Source of the DNA: Manis javanica
Taxonomy: Eukaryota; Chordata; Mammalia; Pholidota; Manidae
DNA: 64,000 nt
NCBI RefSeq assembly: GCF_040802235.1
Contig: NC_133166.1
Span: forward strand, 3,224,001-3,288,000
Direction of reading: 5' to 3'
Under the pieces are notes generated by a model, which saw only the letters and a program-made list of their open reading frames with translations, made no database searches and was not told the origin of the DNA. The translations under genes and the position numbers were made by a program. Position 1 is the stretch's first letter, and every line of letters begins with the position of its first letter. Positions 50,367 through 60,330 of the stretch are shown one piece after another.

Positions 50367-51245
50367 ATGAAAAGGCAAAATTTCAGGCAGACCAAGATAA
50401 CAGAGACAACACCTGAGAAGGAGACAGACCTAACCAGTCTTTCTGAAAAAGAATTCAAAATAAAAATCATAAACATGCTGATGGAGATGCAGAGAAATAT
50501 ATAAGAGCTAAGGGATGAAGTCCAGAGGGAGATTACAGATGCACGGAAAGAGATTACAGATGTTCGGAAGGAGATTACAGAAGTGAAACAGACTCTGGAA
50601 GGATTTATAAGCAGAATGGATAAGATGCAAGAGGCCATTGATGGAATAGAAACCAGAGAACAGAAATGCATAGAAGCTGACACAGAGAAAGATAAAAGGA
50701 TCTTCAGGAATGAAACAACATTCAGAGAACTGTGTGACCAATACAAAAGGAACAATATCCATATTATAGGGGTACCAGAAGAAGAAGAAGAGAGAAAAAG
50801 GGATAGAAAGTATCTTTGAAGAAATAATTGCTGAAAACTTCCCCAAACTGGTGGAGGAAATAATCAGACCACAGAAATACACAGAACTCCCAACAGAAAG
50901 GACCCAAGAAGGACAACACCAATACACATAATAATTAAAATGGCAAAGATCAAGGACAAGGACAGAGTTTTAAAGGCAGCTGGAGAGAAAAAGGTCACCT
51001 ATAAAGGAAAATCCATCAGGCTATCATCATCAGACTTCTCAACAGAAACCTTACAAGCCAGAAGAGAATGGTATGATATACTTAATGCAATGAAACAGAA
51101 GGGCCTTGAACCAGGGATACTGTATCCAGCACGATTATCATTTAGATATGAAGTAGGGGTTAAACAATTCCCAGACAAGCAAAAGTTGAGGGAATTTGCC
51201 TCCCACAAACCACCTCTGCAGGGTATTTTAGAGGGACTGTTCTAG
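50367..51245 (+). pseudogene. L1 ORF1 (RNA-binding chaperone), disrupted
   Basis: Starts MKRQNFRQTKITETTPEKETDL. A coiled coil follows (about 50440-50680), including three tandem 21-bp units encoding EITDARK-EITDVRK-EITEVKQ (50529-50591). Next come the RRM region with NNIHIIGVPEEEE (about 50745-50780) and a C-terminal domain with ARREWYDILNAM and ILYPARLSF, ending TAG at 51243. Breaks seen: a TAA at 50502-50504, a frameshift in the A/G-rich stretch near 50790 and another near 50905. ORF1p normally trimerises and coats L1 RNA. Confidence 0.9.
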
Positions 51246-51558
51246 ACGGGAGCACTCCTAGGACTAAACAGATATCATCAGAGAAAATAAATCACAGAAA
51301 AGAGAGCTGACCAACCAAACACTAACTAAAGGCAAAAAAAAAAATCAGCTACTCACTAAAAGCAGTTAAAGGAAACACGAAAGAGCACAGAATAAAACAA
51401 CCAACATATAAAGAATGGAGGAGGAGGAATGAGAAGGGAGAGAAGAAAAGAATCTCCATAGAGTGTATATAACAGCTCAATAAGCGAGCTAAATTAGGAA
51501 GTAAGATACTAAAGAAGCTAACCTTGAACCTTTGGTAACCACGAATCTGAAGCCTGCA

Positions 51559-54500
51559 ATGGCAATAAGTACATAGCTTTCAATAATCACACTAAATGTA
51601 AATGGACTGAATGCACCAATCAAAAGACACAGAGTAATAGAACGGATAAAAAAGCAAGACACATCTATATGCTGCTTACAAGAAACTCACCTCAAACCCA
51701 AAGACATGCACAGACTAAAAGTCAAGGGATGGAAAAACATATTTCAGGCAAACAACAGAGAGAAGAAAGCAGGGGTTGCAGTACTAGTATCAGACAAAAT
51801 AAACTTCAAAATAAGGAAAGTAACAAGAGATAAAGAAGGATATTACATAATGAAAAACGGCTCAGTCCAACAAGAGGATATAACCATTCTAAATATATAT
51901 GCACCCAACACAGGTGCACCAGCAGATGTGAAACAAACACTAACAGAACTAAAGGGGGAAATAGAATGCAATGCATTCATTTTGGGAGACTTCAACACAC
52001 CACTCACCCCAAAGAAAAGATCCACTGGGCAGAAAATAAGTGAGGACATGTAGGCACTGAACGACACACTAGAACAGATGGACCTAATAGACATTTATAG
52101 AACTCTACATACAAAAGCAACAGGATACACACTCTTCTCAAGTGCACATGGAACATTCTCCATAAGAGACCACATACTAGCTCATAAAAAGAGCCTCAGT
52201 GAATTCCAAAATATTGAAATTCTACCAACCAATTTTTCAGACCACAAAGGTATAAAACTAGAAATAAATTCTACAAAGAAAATAAAAAGGCTCACAAACA
52301 CATGGAGGCTTCACAACACGCTCCTAAATAATCAATAGATCAATGAACAAATTAAAATAGAGTTCAAGGAATATATGGAAATAAATGACAACAACAATAC
52401 AAAGCCCCAACTTCTGTGGGATGCAGCGAAAGCAGTCTTAAGAGGAAAGTAAATAGCGATCCAGGCACACTTGAAGAAGGAAGATCAATCCCAAATGAAT
52501 AGTCTAACATCACAATTATCAAAACTGGAAAGAGAAGAACGAATGAGGCCTAAAGTCAGCAGAAGGAGGGACATAATAAAGATCAGAGAAGAAATAAACA
52601 AAATTGAGAAGAATAAAACAATAGAAAAAATCAATGAAAACAAGAGCTGTTTCTTTGAGAAAATAAACAAAATAGATAAGCCTCTAGCCAAACTTATTAA
52701 GAGAAAAAGAGAATCAGCACACATCAAGAAATCAGAACACATAACAGAATCAGAAATGAGAATGGAAAAAACATGACAGACTCCACAGAAATAAAAAGAA
52801 TTATTAAAGACTACTATAAAAACCTATATGCCAACAAGCTGGAAAACCTAGATGAAATGGACAACTTCCTAGAAATATACAACCTTCCAAGACTGACCAA
52901 GGAAGAAACATGAAAGTTAAACAAACCAATTACAAGCAAAGAAATTGAAACAGTAAACAAAAAACTACCCAACAACAAAACCCCAGGGCCAGACGCATTT
53001 ACCTTGGAATTTTATGAGACACACAGAGGAGGCATAATACCCACTCTCCTTAAAGTTTTCCAAAAAATAGAAGAGGAGGAATACTCCCAAACTCATTCTA
53101 TGAAGCCAACATCACCCTAATACCAAAACCAGGCAAAGACCCCATTAAAAAAGAAAATTACAGACCAATATCCCTGAATGAACATAGATGCAAAAATACT
53201 CAATGAAATATTAGCAAACTGAATTCAAAAATATATCAAAAGGATCATACACCATGTTGAAGTAGGATTCATTCCAGGGATGCAAGGATGGTACAACATT
53301 TGAAAATCCATCAACATCATCCACCACATCAACAAAAAAAGAAGAACAAAAACCACATGATCATCTCCATAGATGCTGAAAAAGCATTTGACAAAATTCA
53401 ACATCCATTCATGATAAAAACTCTCAGCAAAATGGGAATAGAGGGCAAGTACCTCAACATAATAAAGGCCATATATGATAAACCCACAGCCAACATCATA
53501 CTGAACAGCGAGAAGCTGAAAGCTTTTCCTCTGAGATCAGGAACAAGACAGGGATGCCCACTGACCCACTGTAATTTAACATAGTACTGAAGGTCCTAGG
53601 CATGGCAATTAGACAAAACAAAGAAATACAAGGAATCCAGATTGGTGAAGAAGTTAAACTGTCACTATTTGCAGATGACATGATATTGTACATAAAAAAC
53701 CCTAAAGACTCCACTCCAAAACTACTAGAACAGAAATCAGAATACAGCAAAGTTGCAGGATACAAAATTAACACAGAGAAATCTGTAGCTTTCCTATACA
53801 CTAACAATAAACCAATAGAAAGAGAAATCAGGAAAACAATTCTATTCACAATTGCATCAAAAAGAATAAAATACCAAGGAATAAACCTAACCACAGAAGT
53901 GAAAGACCTATACCATGAAAACTACAAGGCACTCTTAAGAGAAATTAAAGGGGACACTAACAAATGGAAACTCATCCCGTGCTCGTGGCTAGGAAGAATT
54001 AATATCGTCAAAATGGCCATCCTGCCCAAAGCAATATACAGATTTGATGCAATCCCTATGAAACTACCAGCAATATTCTTCAATGAACTGGAACAAATAA
54101 TTCAAAAATTCATATGGAAACACCAAAGAACCCGAATAGCCAAAGTAACCCTGAGAAAGAAGAATAAAGTGGTGGGGATCTCACTCCCCAACTTCAACTC
54201 TACTACAAAGCCATAGTAATCAAGACAATTTGGTACTGGCACAATAACAGAGCCTCAGACCAGTGGAACAGATTAGAGAGTCCAAACATTAACTCAAACA
54301 TATATGATCAATTAATATTTGATGAAGGAGCCATGGACATGCAGTGGGGAAATGACAGTCTCTTCAACAGATGGTGATGGCAAAACTGGACAGCTACACA
54401 TAAGAGAATGAAACTGGACCATTCTCTAACCCCATATACAAAAGTAAATTCAAAATGGATCAAAGACTTGCATGTAAGTCATGAAACCATAAAACTCTTA

Positions 54501-55395
54501 GAAAAAAACATAGGCAAAAACCTCTTAGACATAAACATGAGTGACCTCTTCTTGAACATATCTCCCCGGGCAAGGAAAACAACAGCAAAAATGAACAAGT
54601 GGGACTATATTAAGCTGAAAAGCTTCTGTACAGCAAAAGACACCATCAATAGAACAAAAAGGAACCCTACAGTATGGGAGAATATATTTGGAAATGACAG
54701 ATCCAATAAAGGCTTGACATCCCAAATATATAAAGACCTCACCCACCTCAACAAGCAAAAGCAAATAATCCAATTAAAAAATGGGCAGAAGAACTGAACA
54801 GACAGTTCTCCAAAAAAGAAATTTAGATGGCCAACAGACACATGAAAAGATGCTCCACGTCGTTAATTATCAGAGAAATGCAAATTAAAACCACAATGAG
54901 GTATCACCTCACACCAGTAATGATGGCTACCATCCAAAAGACAAACAACAACAAATGTTGGCGAGGTTGTGGAGAAAGGGGAACCCTCCTACACTGTTGG
55001 TGGGAATGTAAATTAGTTCAACCATTGTGGAAAACAGTATAGAGGTTCCTCAAAATGCTCAAAATAGACTTGCCATTTGACCCAGGAATTCCACTCCTAG
55101 GTATTTTCCCTAAGAATGCAGCACTCCAGATTGAAAAAGACAGATGCACCCCTATGTTTATTGCAGCACTATTCACAATAGCCAAGAAATGGAAGCAACC
55201 TAAGTGTCCATCAGTAGATGAATGGATAAAGAATAGTGGTACATATACACAATGGAATATTATTCAGCCATAAGAAGAAAACAAATCCTACCATTTGCAA
55301 TGATATGGATGGAGCTTGAGGGTATTATGCTAAGTGAAATAAGCCAAGTGGAGAAAGAGAAATACCAAACAATTTCACTCATCTGTGGAGTATAA
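51559..55395 (+). pseudogene. L1 ORF2 (endonuclease-reverse transcriptase), disrupted
   Basis: The endonuclease starts at ATG 51559 (MAIST, TAG at 51574, then LSIITLNVNGLNAPI). It continues through ETHLKPK, the LGDFNTPL block (about 51990) and NFSDHKGIKLEI, with further in-frame stops at 52051 and 52336. The reverse transcriptase follows: IPKPGKDP (about 53120), [16 protein letters not shown] (about 53365), TRQGCPLT and the catalytic [10 protein letters not shown] (FADD at 53668-53679). The C-terminal part shows [24 protein letters not shown] (about 54958-55030) and continues to TAA near 55395. Several frameshifts occur (for example near 53285, 53575 and after 54216). A functional ORF2p nicks target DNA and primes cDNA synthesis; this one cannot. 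Confidence 0.92.
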
Positions 55396-57183
55396 GATCA
55401 AAGGAAAAACTGAAGGAACAAAACAGCAGTAGAATCACAGAACTCAAGAATGGACTAACAGGTGCCAATGGGAAAGGGACTGGGGAGGATGGATGGGTAG
55501 GGAGGGATAAGGGGGGTGAAGAAGAAAGGTGGTATTATGATTAGCATGCATAATGTGGGGGGTGGGAGAAATGGGAGGGCTGTGCAACACAGAGAAGACA
55601 AGTAGTGATTCTACAACATTTTCCTATGGTGATGGACAGTGACTGTAATGGGGTTTGTGGGGGGACTTGGTATAGGGGAGATCCTAGTAAACATAATATT
55701 CTTAATGTAATTGTAGATTAATGATACCAAAAATAAAAAAGGCGGATTACTCCCTGATAGGACAAAACTAACTGCAAATGAATGATTAATGCATGCTTTA
55801 CATATCCTTGATTTTGATCTTTTAATGGGTGTCAGATGATCAGCTATGGAAGTACATTTTTCTGATAATATTCCTTTCTCTTAAAAAAAAAAAAGCAGTT
55901 CCTGTGTGGTAATCTCCAATAGGTTCTTCACAATGGTATAATGGTCATATCAAAGTGTGGGCAAAGGGTTTGTTTGTGTTTATACAGAGGATCAAAGCCT
56001 AATTTGGCTACTGAGAAAATGAATTAAGATATGATATGAAGAAGAACTTCCAACATCAACATCCTCTCGAAGAGTCATTCCAGAAGATGATCATCAAAAA
56101 ACTTCAACATATCCTGGTGCTGTTGCAGTTGTAGCTGCATTCATCCCACTCATTACTGGACTTGCCATTGGAATGAAGAAAGATATATCTAAGCTGGCCT
56201 GCGCATACAGTAAAGCAACATATTTGACTGGATCTATACTGTCGGAACTCAACCAAGAATTAGGAGAAGTGCAAGTTGCAGTGCTCCAAAATCATGCGAC
56301 TGTAGACTATCTACTGTTTAAAGATCATATGGGATGTGAACAGTTCCCAGGAATGTGTTGTTTTTATTTGTCTGATTTTTCTCAAACTATTCAAATTCAG
56401 TTAGACAATATCCATCATATCATTGATAAGTTTTCACAAATGCCTAGGGTACCTAACTGGTTTTCTTGGTTTCACTGAATATGGGTGGTAATTGTAGGTC
56501 TGCTTTAGTTACGTAGCTATATTCCTATTATGTTAATGTGTGTACACAATTTAATTAGTAGTTTAAAACCTATACATGTTTATGTTACTCTACAAGAAGT
56601 TATGTCAAAGAAATAATCAATTTTCCCATGTTTTCTTCTGTCTGCTACTTCTATAGCTTTTCTTCTTCCTTCCTAATTACAACCCTTTAGTAGAATTTGT
56701 GCCTCATATTGAAAATTACCGAGTATCACAATTCTTCCATCTGGTAAAGATACCTCAAGACAAATGTTGGGCATAGAAGCCACATTGCATAAATCTGCAA
56801 AGAAGTAAAAAGCTAACCTTTTCAAAGAATATGGCTTCTCTCTCACTTACCAACTTTACATTTCCCTGTATGGCCCCGGAATATGACTGGTTAGCCAGAG
56901 ATGGGTAATTCCTCAAGGGAGGAACAACCTAAAACAGGCACAGTCGCAGGGGGGCCATCAGGTGAGAAATTGGGGGTCAAGAGAGGTGAGGCTTAGAACC
57001 TCAGCCCCCCTGTTTTGGGAGAAATCTTCTGCATTCATGAATGTTTTGTCACCCTTATCTAGCTTGGATTAATACTTAATCTATAGGCACAGACCTGATC
57101 ATCTACATTTGCCCTCTTACAGCACTAAACTATGTTTTCTACCTTTATCTTACATATACCTACCACTTCAGCATTTTATTTAA

Positions 57184-57198
57184 ATAATAATAATAATG

Positions 57199-57245
<47 letters not shown>
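57184..57245. repeat. (AAT)n microsatellite inside the ERV-derived segment
   Basis: About twenty AAT/TAA units directly before the LTR. A shorter tract sits at the same place in copy A (383-396), so this is a built-in part of the element family rather than a local accident. Confidence 0.9.
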
Positions 57246-57246
<1 letters not shown>

Positions 57247-57252
57247 GAGAAA

Positions 57253-57569
57253 TGTGGGATTCACATAAAAATCAAGTATAAAAATCAAACAAATAATCGT
57301 ATCTGACTTGATTGTTTATAGTTCATGATGCGTGATCAAAGCCGTAAGTTTCTGTGATGACTGCCCTTGCACTGTTCACCATGTAAGAACTTATTCACTA
57401 TGTAAGACCTTGTTCACCATGTAAGAACTTGTTCGTTATACTTCAGAAGATTGGAGACTGTTGAGATTTAGGCTTGGGGTTGATTAATGAATGTGCATTG
57501 AGTCCCTTATACAGAATTTTATTGTCGTTAACAACCATTTGAACAATAAATATGAGAGATGGCCTCTCA
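57253..57569 (+). repeat. LTR of the class I ERV-derived family (TG...CA, 317 bp)
   Basis: Starts TGTGGGATTC and ends CCTCTCA. U3 carries three tandem 19-bp units of TTCACCATGTAAGAACTTG type at 57375-57431, also recognisable in copy A and possibly enhancer-like. AATAAA at 57545-57550 lies about 18 bases before the A tract that follows the LTR, the normal spacing of a poly(A) site. Confidence 0.85.
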
Positions 57570-57594
57570 AAAAAAAAAATATATATATATATAT
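57569..57594 (+). repeat. Poly(A) tract passing into (TA)n
   Basis: Eleven A's directly after the LTR's terminal CA, then (TA)n. Best explained as the A-tail of a retroposed RNA. The following TAAGAATAAAAAGA resembles the sequence just before the L1 start (49531-49545). Confidence 0.75.
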
Positions 57595-58699
57595 AAGAAT
57601 AAAAAGACAACAAATTTATTGAACAGGATATTGTAACTGAAAATCTTGGAAGAAGTTTCATTCAGGAAGAAGCAGGATGAACTTCATGCTTGTCATAGGC
57701 TAGATCCTTGGTGTGAACTCTAGGCTCAAGCTCTCCATTGAGGAGGATGAATGAGCCATGTTGTCCTTTTTGGGAGCAGTCGTGCCCACTGCTCAAGTTC
57801 ACTGTCCCTTTGATTTAATGCATTTGCACATTTGGCTACATGAGCACATTCATTTATGACTTCTCTCCTTGTTTGCACTTTCTCTGCCTGAAACTGGGTG
57901 GGAAAGTCAGGTCACACCAGTTCCAAAAGCTAGTTCTGCAAGGAGATTTGACTTAAATTCATGCAAGAAAATGGTTCAGTGGTGTAATGGGTCATTCTAC
58001 TGGGCTACCTTTCATGGCACTTGTTCTATCATGGTTTTCTGGAAATAGGAATGATTAAATTTTCAAAACTCAATTCCTATTGGTTAACAAATTGTGTCTT
58101 TGTTTCTTCAGTTTACTAGAGTGTAAATGAGGACCATTTAATATGTTTTGGAAGGGTGAAGATTTCAATAAATCGAATCAAAAAACTTAAAACATTTTTG
58201 TATTAACCAAACATATACCTGGTCAAACATGTATCTTGGAATTGAGTCCTATTAATTTCACGTGACTGCCTTTCACTTTGGACATACTTAAAGGATGTGC
58301 AAACATGAAGCTTTTGTATCTCTTTTCCCCTTATTTATGAAGACATCCAATAAAATCAACATTAGGCACCGCAAACTTAATTTTTTTAATGTTGAATTAT
58401 TTTTGTGAGGTGTTTCCCTTTACAGCATTCTCTTTATCGAGAAGTTTTTTTCTCCTGTTTGTTTACTCAGAAAAGTCATATACCATTCTTTCACTTGCTA
58501 ATTAAGAGTCTGTCTGAGTTATGACAAAAATAGGGATCAGTTACCAGATTATAAGATGGATAACAGTTGACTGAGGTAAGATTGATATCATGTATTTACT
58601 CAAGGATAAAATATTCTTAGGTGATGATCAACTAACATGTAGCTGGTATATTTACCTCTTGCATATGTGTGATACAGTCCAAAAGTTGGGAATCCCAAT
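57595..58699. other. Intergenic, nothing recognised
   Basis: AT-rich sequence between the composite element and the ERVL relic. Confidence 0.5.
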
Positions 58700-60330
58700 T
58701 GTTTCTTCTAATCCAGATCCTTAGCCTTTAGTTTTCTTGTCTACAAGTAGTCCAGATGTTTCAAAGGGAGAAATAAAGTTAATAAAATCATTTATTTCTC
58801 ACAGCAGTCATCTCATCTCTCTCTTGACAGGCCTGCAGCAGAAGAGGACTCCACCCAACCTCTCTGGTCCAGATAAGCCCTCCACGCCCTTGTAATTACC
58901 TGTTGATATGGAGATGGACACTTCTCTCCACCCCTTGGAAATACCTACTGATATGGAGGTGCACTAAAGCCAGGCAAGAGATTCTGGAAATACTGTAATT
59001 TTACCCACAGGCCATCCCTCCAGTAATCTTTGCCTCACAATCTACACATTCCCCATGTTCCACAGTGGCCCCTGGGTGAGAAAACTGGGGCATTGTAACC
59101 AGATTAATATGAAATCATGATAATCCTTAAACCAGGGGCTTCAGCTTAATTTCCTATGCATATTAAGTCCATAGCTCACCCATTCCACAGGCAGTCAGTA
59201 GCTGAACAGGTCAGAGTTCAGAGCAATCATCACACAGCAGCCTCAACCCCAGGTGGCCAGTCCAGGCCATAAAGTCTGTAAAAAAAAAAATAACCTTAAG
59301 GGCAATAAGATACATGTTTTAATGACACCAGCATAGGCGAATCTTGTCCATCAGATAGGATACATGCCAGAGAGTGGTCCTGTGCTAGAACAGTGGCAGG
59401 AATGGGGTCTCATCCTGGTCTAGTACACCAGACATTCAGCCCTCTCCCTGTGGGAGTTACAGATGGGTCAATATATAGGTCCCAATATATAGGCAAGTAC
59501 ATGCACTGGACATAAAGATAAAACAAACCTTACCTCCCAGATGTCTTGGGCATACTACTGTAATCTTTGGGGGACCCTCTGCTGTTACTCCAAGAATACA
59601 CACAAGGCCTGCTTCCAGGCCTTTTCCCCTGGTGCCAGAAGGGCCAGCCATCACTGGTCTATGTGTTGAAATGTCCAGGGCCACATGCATTCAACAGTGT
59701 CTCCAGGGTTTAATGCAGTAGGGCTGGCAGCACGATGTTGCTCTGCTGGCCATTTCCTGCCTTCAGTAACTCCTATTTGGTTTGCACATACAGTTGTATA
59801 GGAGAGGCAGCAATGGATGTGAGCATATTCACAGGGCTCAAGGCTCCTTTCTGAATGGGCTTCTCATTCAAACTCCATAGCACTGTCCATACGTGAACGG
59901 ACCAAACCCATAAACTACTGGTGTCCTACTTCAGGCCAGATTTCAACAAACCATTGTACCTCTCTATTGTGCCTGCCCCGGTAGGGTTACAGTACATGAA
60001 ACTTCCACTTCATTCCTAGTTGCTGCACCCATTCTTGTAATGCATGTCCACTAAAGATGTTGCCTCGATTACTCTCAATCACCAGTGGCCAGCCAGAGGC
60101 TGCAAAGAGACGCTCTAGGCCCCTCTTGGTGTTTTGCTGATCTGCACGACGTGCAGCAAAAGGAACCAACAGGCCAGTAGCTGTGTCCACACAAGTCATG
60201 GCATACCGATATCCTTCCAATATAAGCAGAGGCCCAATATAGTCTATCTGTCACCTGAGGAGGGGTATCAGCCCCTTTGCTATTGTCCCTTGTTACCACT
60301 AAGGTCACTAGAGCATGTATGAATGTTCCC
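58700..60330 (-). mobile_element. ERVL-type (class III) retrovirus relic: integrase region and 3' LTR
   Basis: Fossil, broken at many points. On the minus strand, pol sequence around 60330-59770 resembles a retroviral integrase core of the ERVL group (for example YAMTCVDTATGLLVPFAAR, ALERLFAASGWPLVIES-like text, LQEWVQQLGMKWKFHV). Diverged sequence follows, then an LTR at about 59030-58700 with AATAAA-like and TTTATTTCTCCCTTTG text. The LTR matches 18866-19175. gag, the front of pol and the 5' LTR are not seen. Ancient, probably older than 50 million years (inference from decay and family). Confidence 0.75.

Larger units (their letters stand above)
49546..55740 (+). mobile_element. Near full-length L1 LINE (broken)
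   Basis: The L1 begins AGGAGGCAGAGCCAAGAAGG at a typical 5' end and has a GC-rich 5' UTR of about 820 bp (49546-50366), ORF1 (50367-51245), a spacer, ORF2 (51559-55395) and a 3' UTR of about 340 bp with a G-rich tract near 55490-55670, ending in ACCAAAAATAAAAAA. Both ORFs carry stops and frameshifts (about ten in total by eye), so it cannot move. It is much less decayed than the other L1 pieces here, suggesting a lineage-specific insertion. No long A-tail separates its end from the following ERV-derived segment. The ORFs on the opposite strand in 49378-50927 are shadows. Confidence 0.93.
55741..57569 (+). mobile_element. Class I ERV-derived env/3' LTR segment, copy B
   Basis: Fossil, broken. 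Parts in order: the end of env, with a transmembrane-subunit region at about 56060-56480 (an LQNHATVDYLL-like heptad stretch and a CX6CC-type cysteine motif, family hallmarks of gammaretrovirus-type Env); a non-coding stretch; an (AAT)n tract; and a 3' LTR at 57253-57569. No gag, pol or 5' LTR lies upstream: the segment abuts the L1 3' end directly. A poly(A) stretch follows the LTR. Copy A (1-573) shares the last 560 bp. Identity of roughly 85% between copies points to a moderately old family; the env region still has an open stretch of about 100 codons. Confidence 0.82.

Noticed and set aside
49378-50927. Several minus-strand ORFs up to 163 codons
   Set aside because: They are antisense to the L1 5' UTR and ORF1.
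53288-54216. Reverse transcriptase ORFs as a separate retroviral pol
   Set aside because: FADD motif, flanking order and both ends fit L1 ORF2.
56173-56478. A 101-codon ORF as a host gene
   Set aside because: It is the Env transmembrane region of an ERV-derived fossil, with a related LTR and tail beside it.
57375-57431. Repeats with short regular spacing, CRISPR-like at first glance
   Set aside because: Units are contiguous without spacers, lie in an LTR, and the DNA is mammalian.
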